NCBI RefSeq assembly: GCF_050947875.1
Contig: NW_027460335.1
Coordinates: 9,687,928-9,751,927 of the forward strand
DNA: 64,000 bases
Direction: 5' to 3'
From: Dermacentor variabilis
Lineage: Eukaryota > Arthropoda > Arachnida > Ixodida > Ixodidae
In this document: positions 50,201 through 59,507 of the stretch, one piece after another
How the letters are laid out: each line of letters opens with the position of its first letter
How positions within the stretch are numbered: position 1 is the first letter of the stretch
Notes under the pieces: generated by a model
The model's input: only the letters and a program-made list of their open reading frames with translations
The model's database searches: none
What the model was told of the DNA's origin: nothing
Position numbers and translations under genes: made by a program

Positions 50201-50954
50201 CTTCCATCTCAGATTTGAAGTTGGCCCATTGAATCGTCCGAATGGTATTCCGTGAGCCTGATGTAGACGACATGCCTTTGATGTTCAGATAGGTGGGAAT
50301 GTGGTCACTCCCATGTGTCTCAATGTCTGGAAACCACTTCACACATCTGGCGAGAGAGTTGGAGACGAAAGCAAGGTCGAGGCAGCTGCCGTATGTCACG
50401 CCTCGAAGAAAGGTGGGGCTACCATCGTTCAGGAGAGTAAGGCCATAGTTGTGGGCGATACTTGCTAATATTCGTCCTCTTGCATTTGTCCTTGTACTTC
50501 CCCATGCTGGATGGTGTGCATTGAAATCTCCTATGATGACCCATGGGGCGGGACAAACACTCAAGATATCCGCAAATCTTTTGGTATCGAAATTGCTGGA
50601 AGGCGATATATACACGCCTATGAGAGTAAACAAGAGTTTGTTCTTTTTAACTGTGATGCATATATATTGATTGTCGTCGTGGGGCGCAATTGGTTGCAAA
50701 ACATAGGTGAGTTCACGACGAACAAAAACGACGATTTTGCTGCATGCACCGTTTGTTGATGAGATGATAAACTCGTATCCTGACAGTCTTATTGGTTTCG
50801 ACAAGTTGGGCTCACAAATGACGATGAGTGGAAACCCATTGGTGTAGACAAACTGACGAAAATCTGAAATTCGTGATTTTAGCCCTCTGGCGTTCCACTG
50901 GATGACGGACGCTGCTTTGACTTCTTTCCGGAAGGATGGGGTAGGAGTATCCAT
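47271..50954 (-). CDS. LINE ORF2: APE endonuclease, RT, RNase H; uninterrupted
   Basis: About 1227 residues from the first ATG (50954), which lies four bases after the ORF1 stop; a TTG at 50975 in the same frame is not a likely start. Approximate residue positions (count from 50975): APE endonuclease 25-230 (WNARG, E55, GDFNAHHPAWGS 149-160, SDH 223-225); RT 430-760 (FLDVKGAYD 570, RGVPQGG 627, YADDICVW 660); RNase H 942-1065 (YTDGS, ELAALRAAL, FSDSKAAL, LPSHCGVTGNEDAD), with the four acidic residues and the histidine in place. A terminal Cys/His cluster (CNACLCEETLQHILCDC) follows at 1161-1177. All catalytic motifs look intact, which is unusual in this window. It would nick DNA and copy the element RNA at the target. 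Confidence 0.92.
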   Translation of the reverse strand: MDTPTPSFRKEVKAASVIQWNARGLKSRISDFRQFVYTNGFPLIVICEPNLSKPIRLSGYEFIISSTNGACSKIVVFVRRELTYVLQPIAPHDDNQYICITVKKNKLLFTLIGVYISPSSNFDTKRFADILSVCPAPWVIIGDFNAHHPAWGSTRTNARGRILASIAHNYGLTLLNDGSPTFLRGVTYGSCLDLAFVSNSLARCVKWFPDIETHGSDHIPTYLNIKGMSSTSGSRNTIRTIQWANFKSEMEDACREGLPSGLEQTIKMTMQNATRMMTISSTRNDFDIELERLRALRRRAERRYRRTKSIHDLRAARRMQKKIQRRMDRLASERWATFCQTLDPRKPLSHIWKTVQGLRCLPERRFPFKALALFQGRQDIDVAEDFCARIADQAARPDPPARADVPHSRDCRMDLPFTMEELEAALALCRRSSSPGPDGISYRALCYLGESARIELLSLYNSSWQEGNVPDEWKVSRLVPLLKQGKSPLELTSYRPIALASCVGKIMERMILGRLEWYLEFYKIYPLSMAGFRRDRSSIDSVVDLVSYVQHERSRKRLSAALFLDVKGAYDNVLHEAILDDLATVGLGGRVFLWIASYLSARSFYVLTDDGPTTRRYTSRGVPQGGALSPTLFNLALVGLAECLPTTIKISTYADDICVWTSAVTRPQIRARLQRVATLTANYLCKQGLSISPEKCALVAFTRKPMTPYIISINGRTISYVRNHRFLGVIIDRDLCWSPHVAYMKRRLTATSQLFKYLTGKTWGMSVDAMLKLYRALFLGFLRYSLPVLNNTCKTNIRVLQAVQAQALRVCLGLPRCTSTKATLAIARDHPMRTHITVEALRTHFRHLARAPYHHLAALPSDRHQSSFSKTINKYNDKLPSGFTAASKPSIPPWCLISPTVHLSVPGIGKKSELSSPVLKQLSLLLLHERYADSEHIYTDGSTNIQCSSGAVVVPAKAITISFRTDHPTTSTSAELAALRAALRFVSREPPRQWSIFSDSKAALQSVLSALRRGPFEQLVFDIRCLLHTLQEKGHHVTFQWLPSHCGVTGNEDADNAARAAVEDAQEEAIPLSRSDAASRLRVLAQEMTLSSWCTPNSQTNQSNRQYHLPSLMHLYMPTGLRRSEATLLYRLWLGVAFTKSYSFRIGMADNALCNACLCEETLQHILCDCPEYNVQRQSLASVLAHLDTRPLSLDTIFTCRRQKTSQVKATKGLLQFLKETGLDKRL

Positions 50955-50958
50955 CTGT

Positions 50959-51840
50959 CTAGTTGAGGGATGCAAGCACTGGGCTTAAGGCGTCCAACAC
51001 TTTAAGTGCGCTTCGAGCAGATGGTGTCCTCATGTCCACTAAAAGCGTTCGAATGGCCTCCATGAGAGAACGTAGCACCGAGATGACTTGACGGTCTGTT
51101 TTAGGTGAATCATCCATGGCCGGAGAAGGATCAGGTGGGGCCCCGACCTTCTGAGGTTCTGTCGCAAGGGAGCGGCTCGGTAGCGTAGGCCATTCCTCTA
51201 AAGATAGAGTCTTTTCTGTTTCCTTCGTGGAAGTGGTGGGCCCTTTCGCGGCGCGGCTAACTGGCACCGCAGAGGAGTGGGTACTGTCACTTCGCGCATG
51301 CGTCTTCTTCGAAAACGTACGATGGTGCCGACGTCGACGCCGACGCCGGACTACTTTGGCTGCCTCCCTGTGGGCCGAATTGTCTCTGGTCATTTGCCTG
51401 AGAACCGCGCGTTCCCTCTTGATGCGGGGACAGTCTTTCGACGAGGCCGCGTGAGGGCCGCTACAGTTAGCACACTTCAGGACCGTGGCACCGCAGGTCT
51501 GTTCTGCATGAGGTTCAGCGCAACGGGGACACAGTAGCGAGTTGGGACACACGCCCTTCACGTGTCCTAGCCTGAAGCACTGATGGCATTGAAGCGGCTT
51601 CTGGATGAATGGTCGGACCGGATGTCGAAAATGTCCGACTTTAACGTGGGATGGGATACAATCCCCCTTGAATATTACTTTTACGCAGCGCGTATTCCCA
51701 AGGCGGCGCACTTGCGTAATGATCGTGCCTTCGTATGCCGGCTTGATGAGGCTAGGTAAGTCATCATTAGGAATGGCTATGTCGATGTCGTAAATCACAC
51801 CGGCTATGGATGTGTCGTCGATCGGGATAAAGGGGCGCAT
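50959..51840 (-). CDS. LINE ORF1 (gag-like), 5'-truncated but open
   Basis: 293 residues from an internal ATG at 51840. The frame stays open a few codons upstream (LGGIK) to the 5' truncation point near 51856, so the natural N-terminus is missing. Residues 90-145 contain three Cys/His knuckles: CHQCFRLGHVKGVC, CPRCAEPHAEQTC and CANCSGPHAASSKDC. A basic stretch VVRRRRRRRHHR lies after them, followed by a Ser/Thr-rich tail. ORF1 proteins of this group bind element RNA and assemble particles with it. The stop at 50961-50959 is four bases before the ORF2 ATG. Confidence 0.85.
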   Translation of the reverse strand: MRPFIPIDDTSIAGVIYDIDIAIPNDDLPSLIKPAYEGTIITQVRRLGNTRCVKVIFKGDCIPSHVKVGHFRHPVRPFIQKPLQCHQCFRLGHVKGVCPNSLLCPRCAEPHAEQTCGATVLKCANCSGPHAASSKDCPRIKRERAVLRQMTRDNSAHREAAKVVRRRRRRRHHRTFSKKTHARSDSTHSSAVPVSRAAKGPTTSTKETEKTLSLEEWPTLPSRSLATEPQKVGAPPDPSPAMDDSPKTDRQVISVLRSLMEAIRTLLVDMRTPSARSALKVLDALSPVLASLN

Positions 51841-51856
51841 TTTGATTCCGCCTAGC

Positions 51857-53510
51857 TACATATCTTCCACTGAGAACAATAACTCCAACGCAAGATGTAA
51901 ATCTATGATATCTAAAAGGAAATAGCTCTGACTTTAAGTCGACGTTTGAGCTCTGCGTGATATTTAAATGCAAGCGACGCTGACAACAAGTTTAACGAAT
52001 AAGCCGACATTTCCCTATTAGTGATTCAGCCATTGGATTCCAGCAAGTTGGTTTTGCTTTTGCGTTCGTCCGTCTGTTCAATCCTTTACGCTGAAGACAA
52101 GCACGTCATGATCGACCTTATTTTGTCCTTGTCAAGAGCGCTACACCACGGCAGCTTCACGATCGCTCTTCATGGAGAAACGAAAACGCTGCCTTCAACT
52201 GCTACCACTGTTCTGAATCTATATCTCTGCCGGAAAAGGCACTCATTAATCGGGAGCATTGAGCATTGCGCTAACGTGAAACAGCATTGGGCAAATAGTG
52301 TAACGTATTGCGCTGCACAGACTCGGTGAATCGTAGCGTCTGTGAATGTATATTCCGTGTAGCAGAAGAAGCAAAAATGTGGCGAATGGGAATGACTTTG
52401 TGCGCCTCGTACAAAAATTTTTTTGAGAAGAAGTTTGTGCGTTTGTGTGCATTTCTTCGTTGTCGGGGTCTTGAAAAGAGCTCGAGCAGCACAAAAAATA
52501 CGGCAATGATAAGGATGAAAAAAAGCCTTAAACATGGTAGCTAGCTAGGGAAGAGGAGGTGGCCGGTAGCAGAAGACAACGTCGAAAACGTCGACGGATT
52601 GACTGCCAACAACGCCTTGGCCGTAGCGTGTCTTTGCCCGACACCAAGCCAGCGTCCGCACATGCAGCATATTGTCAATACATAAAGAAACCGTTTAATA
52701 TTCCAATAGCAATTATATGGACACTTCTGATAATTGTTAGGCCGAGGTGTCGGCGTGATGCTTCATATAACGTCCAAATAGGATAGGAATGAGCACACTA
52801 CGCCGTATGCTGCGCGCCACAGGACATGTGTGGCGAGTTTGCGCCGAGAAGAGTGGTGGCACAGTGTGCGCTCTCTACCCTCAATCGCAATGTTGAAGGT
52901 CACTTGATCAAGTTCACTCTACGGCAGGAGGGTGCGTGTTTTCTCTAGGCTAGCCGATGCGACCCCTGGCAAACCACGCGGCTGAGCGTATAGACAACTT
53001 ACAACGCCCTTACGTGGGAAATGCCATCTTTGAATATGTCCTAGCCCCGCTATGGTTCGCCCTCTGGTTTTCGCTTCCTAAGTGCAAATGATCTCCTTAG
53101 AGTGTTGCAGGAAGCGGTGTTCTCGTTTTCTGAAGGTGAATTATCAGTAGCCAGTATTTCAACAATTTAAACGCAAAGCACAAACATAACGCTGTCAATG
53201 ACATTATCTTACAGTGAACTTTGTTTTGAGTTCATGGTGCAGAGCTAATACATAATGTCTGGGCCTGTGCATACTGAGATGAAGCGATACGCGACGGTGG
53301 GATTTCTTCTGTTTCCGCGTAGCATCGATAGCGCTTGCCACCTAAATAATGTGGTAGTCGTCGTGACGGTGGTTGTGTGTCGGAAATCTGCCGATATAGT
53401 TTCAGTGTCCATAGAAAAAAAAATGGGCTCCAATCCACGTTGTGAGTGTGGTTGGCCAGCAAAGCTGTGGTATCACCTGATACTACCGACCAATGTGACG
53501 CAGCTAGAAG
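51857..53510 (+). repeat. Direct duplication, copy 2, block a, right part
   Basis: Corresponds to 29385-31140. At 52385-52400 it reads through the position where copy 1 holds the SINE fragment, and at about 53500 through the position of the RTE. A plus frame at 53255-53629 shares the peptide pattern CHLNNV, KSADIVSVS, NPRC.CGWPAKLW with a frame in copy 1 (30939-31193). The two differ by frame changes, so conservation as protein is doubtful. Confidence 0.75.
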
Positions 53511-53891
53511 TGGGTTCTACCAAACCTGTACACGACCCCGTTTTGCGTATTGACGTCGCTGTTCCCATCGCCGCTCATAGTATTCGCCGTGTTCATCTGG
53601 AGCTTATGCTATGCATTGCCTTTCCATAGACGTCAGACTGTAGTTTTCCAAGACGCGTAGCGCCACCTGCCGGTGCGCAAAGGCAGTAATTGAGTAGTGC
53701 GAAGCCCGACTCCCTTGCTAAGTTGCCTATGCAGCTAGTGACTGCGAAACAACGATTTAACTAGGTTTTAGTCCACATTGCGTGTATTTTGCGCATTTAA
53801 CACCCAGACAGAGAGCTATGAATTTCTCCGCTAGTCGGACGCGCCGTCGAATAGGTATTCTGTGGCCGAACTGCCAAGCGCTTGCTGGCTG

Positions 53892-54356
53892 ATGGAGGAA
53901 ACGGCAGCAATCCCAATAGCTCCGTGCGCTACGAAGAAACGCCACAATCGACGCTACTGTTGTGTTGTAAATTGCCACGAACGTGAAGGACTGAATAACA
54001 ACGTTCAGTTTTACTTATTTCCATCGCGATCGCATGAAGGGGAAAGGCGAGAGCGCTGGATACGGGCCGTTCAACGTGTTGGGTAATCGAATTACTTGCA
54101 TTCCCCACAACACAGCGGCTCGCATGAGAAAGTACGATAACGTTGTTCGGCTGTAATTGTGCTGCGTAGCCCTGACGAAGGACCGCGACAACCAAGCGAA
54201 AACTCAAGAATCTGCAGCCGCCACTTCGATGGCAACAGAAAAAAGAACGTTGCGAACCATCCTGTGTATGTGCCATCGATATTTCCACCTGTTAACAGAC
54301 GTCCGCCTCCGCTTGACTCAACAAGTGGAACGGAGAGATTTGGCTGGTCAGTTTAA
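53892..54356 (+). CDS. THAP zinc-finger coding fragment, two exons
   Basis: THAP domains are C2CH zinc fingers that bind DNA. Exon 1 (ATG 53892 to 54082) encodes RYCCVVNCHEREGLNNNVQF and then the conserved tryptophan in RWIRAVQRV. A GT at 54083-54084 and an AG at 54168-54169 bound an 87-base intron. The join at 54082/54170 keeps the frame. Exon 2 gives ENSRICSRHF, supplying the last Cys and His, and YVPSIFPP, the AVPxxF-like end of the domain. The frame stops at 54356 after a Pro-rich tail. GTCAGT near 54347 could be another donor. The spacing CX4C...CX2H fits the family. I see no downstream effector or transposase domain. It may be a small host gene, a pseudogene, or part of a THAP-bearing transposon. 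Confidence 0.6.
54083..54169 (+). other. Predicted intron of the THAP fragment
   Basis: GT...AG, 87 bases, inserted at the second base of a glycine codon. Both translated ends belong to the same domain. The intron contains in-frame stops, so without splicing the domain would be split. Confidence 0.6.
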
Positions 54357-55239
54357 CCAAACATTTAATTCGTTTATGAATTCAAAATCCTGTTCTAGAA
54401 CATGGTTGTATCGCGAGCTCATTTCTTGTTTCGGTATTTTGTATGTCTTGCTCCGATACAACAAGCAAGTTTCCCAATGTGGTGAGCCTGCTCGACTGCG
54501 TCTTTCACATGTGAGCAATAAGGTTGCTGTAGGAGCACTGGATGAGTAATTGCGAAGTAACGCACATGTGTAAAAATAATGTTGCGTTTTTTTTACATTT
54601 ATATGGGCGCATGTGTTGCTTGAAGCGTCTGCGAAAAGTTCAAAGGTACTGCGCGATGATATAGCTCCGGCGAGACAAAAAGACGCTGCGCGCAGGCACT
54701 GTAGGAAGCTTATTTTCGTTATGTTCGCACGCTGTTTGCTGCCCTGGAAAACGTTTTCTGTTTCCTGCCCTGAAAAAGGCTATGGGACGAGTTACCCTAT
54801 ATAAATAATTGGGAGAAAGAACATTACGATAAAATGCATAAACATATAGGAGATATTTAAGTCTTGTGTTCAGGACATTTTCAATATGAACCAATTTGAA
54901 ATGCTTAGAATTTTATGTTGATATGCCTATACACAGACCTGATACTCTCTGTACTTGCGAGTTGCTGCATGCCGAAAAAACACAGGAGACTTCTTTTATA
55001 TTGTACACGTACTTCGCCCTGCTGAGCTTCCTCCCTTTCCAAAGCGTGGATGGGCGGAAGAAGCTTTGCAGGTCCTTGATTTTCAGGAAACCGTGTCTCA
55101 ACACAACCAAAAAAGGAGGCTCCATTGTGGCCTATGCACCTTCGCTTGCGGACAGCTCTTTTTGCACTACTCAGTTCGTACCAAGGGTGTAATGGGGGCG
55201 CTGGTGATGGGTTTTTCCGCGGCGCCACCTGGGCAGAGT
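54357..55239. other. No gene recognised; right part of a segment absent from duplication copy 1
   Basis: Short frames without motifs. This stretch together with 53625-53890 and the THAP exons is missing between the matching points of copy 1. The 10-base string GCGCCACCTG occurs at 53660-53669 and again at 55222-55231, close to the two ends of the extra segment. Confidence 0.4.
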
Positions 55240-55960
55240 CTGAGGTCTATAGCGCTATCAAAACAGAAATTAAATCGGCTGCTCGGCAGTTTCAGATCCT
55301 AGACATGAACGTCTAGCGAAGTCGTTCCGTACTTCGGATGCTAGAGGTTCAGCTTCCCGTCAAATGCAGCTTATTCAATCGCAATCTTTCACGGGAGACG
55401 CTTGCAGCCAAAGCCGTGCGCGAAGGCGACATTTGTGGTTTTATTTTTACTTCCACCGCATGACCAACGCCGCCGCTGCCGAGGATGGACGGATGGATGG
55501 ACGGATGGACGGACGGATGGATGGATGGATGGATGAACGGATGGATGGACGGATGGATGGACGGATGGATGGATGGGTGGATGAATGCTGTGAGCGTCCC
55601 CTTTGAAGCGGGGCAGTTGCTTGTGCTACCAAGCTCTTCTTCTCTTTGCCTGTAAAAGAAACACGTGGATGCGCGGAGGCGAGTGCCATCTGGTGGCGCT
55701 GCAAGGAACCCAATGGCGCACGTGGGGTGCGCCTTCCGCTATGATGGGTTGAATTTTTTGTCGACCGAGACGAAGAAACCCCGGGATCCTAGTAATACAG
55801 CTTCGATGTAAAACAGAGAAGTCAACATCCGTTGAAAAGTACGTAATGCGAAGAATATTTACTGTGAGTGGCAGATGACTTATCTGTGTGTGTGTGCATG
55901 AAGTGCGGTTTCTGAGGTGCGAGTGTTAGCACTTTACAGCAAGACGTTATACGATGAAAT
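55240..55960 (+). repeat. Direct duplication, copy 2, block b
   Basis: Corresponds to 34200-34790 (see there for shared strings). The main difference is the expanded minisatellite at 55483-55584. Confidence 0.7.
55483..55584 (+). repeat. GGAT/GGAC minisatellite
   Basis: About 100 bases of four-base units, mostly GGAT and GGAC, with three-unit and longer blocks. The paralogous site in copy 1 has only about 17 bases of GGAT. Translated frames give Met-Asp-Gly-Arg repeats without meaning. Confidence 0.9.
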
Positions 55961-56022
55961 GATATTATTTGTATTGAATTATAGAAAGCCGGGACATTAT
56001 GTACACGTATTGTTATGCTCCG

Positions 56023-56026
<4 letters not shown>

Positions 56027-56078
<52 letters not shown>
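56027..56078. repeat. (AT)n microsatellite, left flank of element B
   Basis: 52 bases of AT repeat ending directly at the LTR. It continues on the other side of the element at 62087. Confidence 0.95.
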
Positions 56079-56081
<3 letters not shown>

Positions 56082-56495
56082 CACGTGGTGGTGACGTTTA
56101 GTAACCCAGTAGCAATACTGTGAACGACAAAACTAACTTATTGGGCGAACCTGTGCCCACAAAACAGGCTACACTTATAGCACAACGATAGCGGCGAACA
56201 TGGTCGGCGATCGTCGAAAATCTGATCAGCGGGTCAAGCCCGTCGGCTTTTATACAACACTCGTCGAATGTTCCAGACTAATCGTTGGGACCCGAGTGCC
56301 TTCCACAAAGTTCTACACCATTCGCGTCACGCGATGAAATCTGATAGCACAAGGTTCGGCGACAACAGACCGCCGGGTAGAAGCATCGATAACTTTCCAG
56401 AAACTTCGGATACATGCAGGCGCGTCCCGCGCTGTGCGATTACATTTGTTAGGCGGCGAAACGTGGTCACCCGGTAAAGATAAGTACACGTGTCA
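56079..56495 (-). repeat. Element B 3' LTR
   Basis: 417 bases, TG...CA. A TATA box (TATAAAAG on the element strand, 56254-56247) is present. The polyadenylation signal is damaged to AATAAG by a 2-base loss relative to the other LTR (near 56138). Confidence 0.92.
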
Positions 56496-56510
56496 ATACC
56501 CCCCTCTTAA
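56496..56510 (-). promoter_or_regulatory. Polypurine tract of element B
   Basis: The element strand reads AAGAGGGGGGTAT immediately before the 3' LTR. This is the standard position and composition for the plus-strand DNA primer of LTR elements. Element A has lost it in its deletion. Confidence 0.75.
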
Positions 56511-56599
56511 AAAGCATCGACCCGATTCTGCATACAAATGAAAGTAATAAAGAAAAACACCCGTAGCAAAGTAAACAAAAATAAGGAAGTTCGTCAGCG

Positions 56600-56943
56600 T
56601 CCGTAAAAGGGTTTCAGACGCCCCACGTGGACCACTTCAGATCGTGCGCGGCGCCGCTGTGTATGCGAAATTCCGTCTGGCACTACCTCATAGTCCAGTG
56701 CGCCCATACGTCGAATGACCTTGTAGGTTCCGAAATAGCGGCGCAATAGTTTCTCACTCAGTCCTCGTCGGCGTATCGGTGTCCAAACCCAAACACGGTC
56801 GCCGGGCTGGTACTCGACGAAGCGTCGGCGCAGGTTGTAGTGTCGGCTGTCGGTCCTCTGTTGGTTCTTGATCCGTAGGCGGGCGAGCTGTCGGGCTTCT
56901 TCGGCGCGCTGTAGATAGCTAGCGACGTCAACATTCTCTTCGT
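56600..56943 (-). pseudogene. Element B integrase C-terminal region, out of frame
   Basis: After LPHVTK, one base is missing near 56943 and the rest of integrase lies in another frame. It contains FVEYQPGDRVWVWTP and RRYFGTYKVIRR, a GPY/F-type module with T for P. The long pol frame instead runs on in an unrelated reading (Ser/Thr-rich) to 56758. The C-terminal module usually helps DNA binding and target choice. Confidence 0.75.
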
Positions 56944-59507
56944 CACGTGGGGCAGCATGGCGTCCAGCGTTGTCGTCGCGTTTCTGCCGTAAACCAGCTT
57001 AGACGGCGTGATCTGTGTTTCTTGCACCGCCGTGTTGTAAGCGAAGGTTACATACGGCAGGACCGCATCCCACGCCTTGTGCTCGACGTCGACGTACATT
57101 GCTAGCATGTCGGCGAGGGTCTTGTTCAGGCGTTCCGTGAGACCATTCGTCTGCGGATGGTAGGCAGTTGTCCTCCTGTGGCTTGTCTGGCTGTACTGCA
57201 GAATGGCTCGGACGAGCTCTGCTGTAAAAGCCGTTCCTCTGTCGGTGGTGAGGACTTCTGGGGCACCATGTCGCAACAGGATGTTCTCGACAAAAAATTT
57301 CGCCACTTCGGCTGCGCTGCCTTTTGGTAGAGCTTTAGTTTCAGCAAAGCGGGTGAGATAGTCCGTCGCCACGACGATCCACTTATTCCCGGACGTTGAC
57401 ATCGGAAACGGCCCCAACAAATCCATCCCAATCTGCTGGAATGGTCGGCGAGGAGGTTCGATCGGCTGTAGTAATCCTGCTGGCCTTGTCGGTGGTGTCT
57501 TGCGTCGCTGACACTCTCGGCATGTCTTGACGTAATGGGCGACGTCGGCGGTCAGACGCGGCCAGTAATACCTTTCCTGTATTCTCAACAGCGTCCGGGA
57601 GAATCCGAGGTGCCCAGCGGTTGGATCGTCGTGTAGGGCGTGCACTATTTCTGGACGCAGCGCTGACGGTACAACAAGAAGGTAGCTGGCGAAGACTGGT
57701 GAGAAGTTCTCCTTCATGAGCAGGTTGTTTTGTAGCCTGAACGAAGACAATCCACGTTTAAATGTCCTAGGGACCACGTCGGTGTGCCCTTCCAAATACT
57801 CGACTAGGGCTTTTAGCTCCGGGTCTCCTCGCTGCTGTTCGGCGAAGTCTTCCGCGCTTATTATTCCAAGGAAGGCGTCGTCATCCTCGTCATCTTGCGG
57901 CGGCGGGTCAATCGGGGCGCGTGATAGGCAATCAGCATCTGAGTGTTTTCGTCCAGACTTGTATGTTACAGTGATGTCGTATTCTTGTAGTCTGAGGCTC
58001 CACCGTGCCAGCCGTCCTGAAGGGTCCTTAAAGTTAGCTAGCCAACACAACGCGTGATGGTCGCTGACCACTTCGAATGGCCTGCCATATAGGTAAGGGC
58101 GAAATTTCGCTGAAGCCCAAACGATGGCGAGGCATTCCTTTTCGATTGTAGAATAATTGCCTTCCGCTTTTGACAACGACCGGCTAGCGTAAGCTATCAC
58201 GTGTTCATGTCCATCTTTTCTGTTGACTAGGACGGCACCGATGCCTAGGCTACTGGCGTCGGTGTGGATTTCGGTATCGGCATGTTCGTCGAAGTGCGCA
58301 AGTACGGGCGGCGACTGCATACGTCGTTTTAGTTCTTGAAATGCGTCGGCCTGCGGCGTTTCCCACTTGAACTCGACGTCACATTTAGTTAGCTGTGGCA
58401 GCGGCTCAGCGATGCGCGGAAAGTCCTTGACAAATCGCCTGTAGCAGGCACACATGCCAAGAAATCTATGCACTGCCTTCTTGTCGGTGGGCTGCGGGAA
58501 CTTTGCGATGGCAGCTGTCTTCTGCGGGTCAGGGCGGACTCCAGATTTGCTGATGACGTGGCCTAGGAACAGAAGCTCATCGTAAGCGAAGCGGCACTTT
58601 TCTGGCTTCAGAGTGAGCCCTGATGACTTGATGGCCTCTAGTACAGTGGCAAGCTGCCTACGGTGATCGTCGAAATTTCCGGCGAATACAACGACGTCAT
58701 CCAAGTAAACGAGACAGGTCTGCCACTTCAATCCTGCTAAAACCGTGTCCATCACGCGCCGGAAAGTTGCAGGCGCCGAGTACAGTCCAAATGGCATAAC
58801 CTTGAAGTAGTAGAGGCCGTCTGGGCCGATGAAGGCGGTCTTTTCGCGATCTCTTTCGTCGACTTCTATTTGCCAATAGCCAGACTTGAGGTCCATCGAG
58901 GAGAAGTATTTAGCGTTGCAGAGCCGATCCAATGCGTCGTCTATCCGTGGGAGGGGGTATACGTCCTTCTTCGTGATCTTGTTCAGACGAGGATAATCGA
59001 CGCACAAACGTAGGGTTCCATCCTTTTTCTTCACCAGGACAACAGGGGATGCCCACGGACTTTTCGACGGCTGGATGATGTCGTCGCGCAGCATTTCGTC
59101 GACTTGTTCTCTTATAACTTCACGTTCTCGCGGCGAAACTCGGTGAGGGCTCTGGTGGAGCGGTCGAGCGTACTCCTCGGTGATTATGCGATGCTTGGCT
59201 ACTGGTGTTTGTCGAATCCTCGATGATGTCGAAAAGCAACCTTTGTATTGTCGGAGCAGACTTCTGAGCTGCTGTTGCTTAATCACGGGGAGACTTGGAT
59301 TAAAGTCGTAGTCTGGTTCGGGAACCATGATTGTCGGGGTAGATGCGGCGGAATCCGAGAGGACAAACGCATTACTGGTTTCCAGAATTTCCTCGATGTA
59401 CGTGATCGTCATGCCCTTGTTGATGTGCTTGAACTCCTGGCTGAAGTTTGTCAGCAACGTTTCAGTTTTCCCTCCATGCAGTCGAGCGATCCCTCTTGCG
59501 ACGCAAA
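56758..59507 (-). CDS. Element B pol: RT, RNase H, integrase
   Basis: The frame is open from just after a TAA (59510-59508) to 56758; the TTG at 59457 is not a start, since pol is part of a gag-pol polyprotein. Counting from 59457: RT 130-320 (FSSMDLKSGYWQ, catalytic YLDD 251-254), RNase H 395-510 (HTDASSLGIGAVL, EKECLAIVWA, VVSDHHAL), integrase zinc finger about 609-649 (HDDPTAGH, CRECQ), integrase core 675-790 with D679, D739 and E775. The 35-residue spacing matches DD35E. All these active-site residues are present. The true integrase tail is frameshifted at 56943. Together the enzymes would copy the RNA and insert the DNA. Confidence 0.88.

Larger units (their letters stand above)
47071..51856 (-). 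mobile_element. I-type LINE with two open frames
   Basis: A minus-strand non-LTR element whose ORF1 (truncated) and ORF2 are both open. The insertion point is defined by the empty site in duplication copy 1 near 29370-29395: left homology stops at 47070 (ATAATGCTAAT) and right homology resumes at 51857 (TACATATCTTCC). The 3' UTR (47270-47071) is pyrimidine-rich and ends in a TTCC repeat. The 5' end lies inside ORF1, so it arrived truncated. Only a 4-base GCTA is shared by both flanks, too short to call a target-site duplication. A relic at 18150-19990 and a tail at 23430-23570 belong to the same or a close family. Confidence 0.9.

Noticed and set aside
47060..51862. GCTA as target-site duplication of the intact LINE
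   Set aside because: Four bases is what chance gives. The paralogous empty site is better evidence for the insertion ends.
53255..53629. Conserved protein shared by both duplication copies
   Set aside because: The frames share peptide strings because the DNA is paralogous. They diverge through frame changes and have no recognised domain.
56600..56943. Envelope gene downstream of integrase in element B
   Set aside because: The segment is the frameshifted integrase tail. No signal peptide, furin site or transmembrane frame lies before the 3' LTR.
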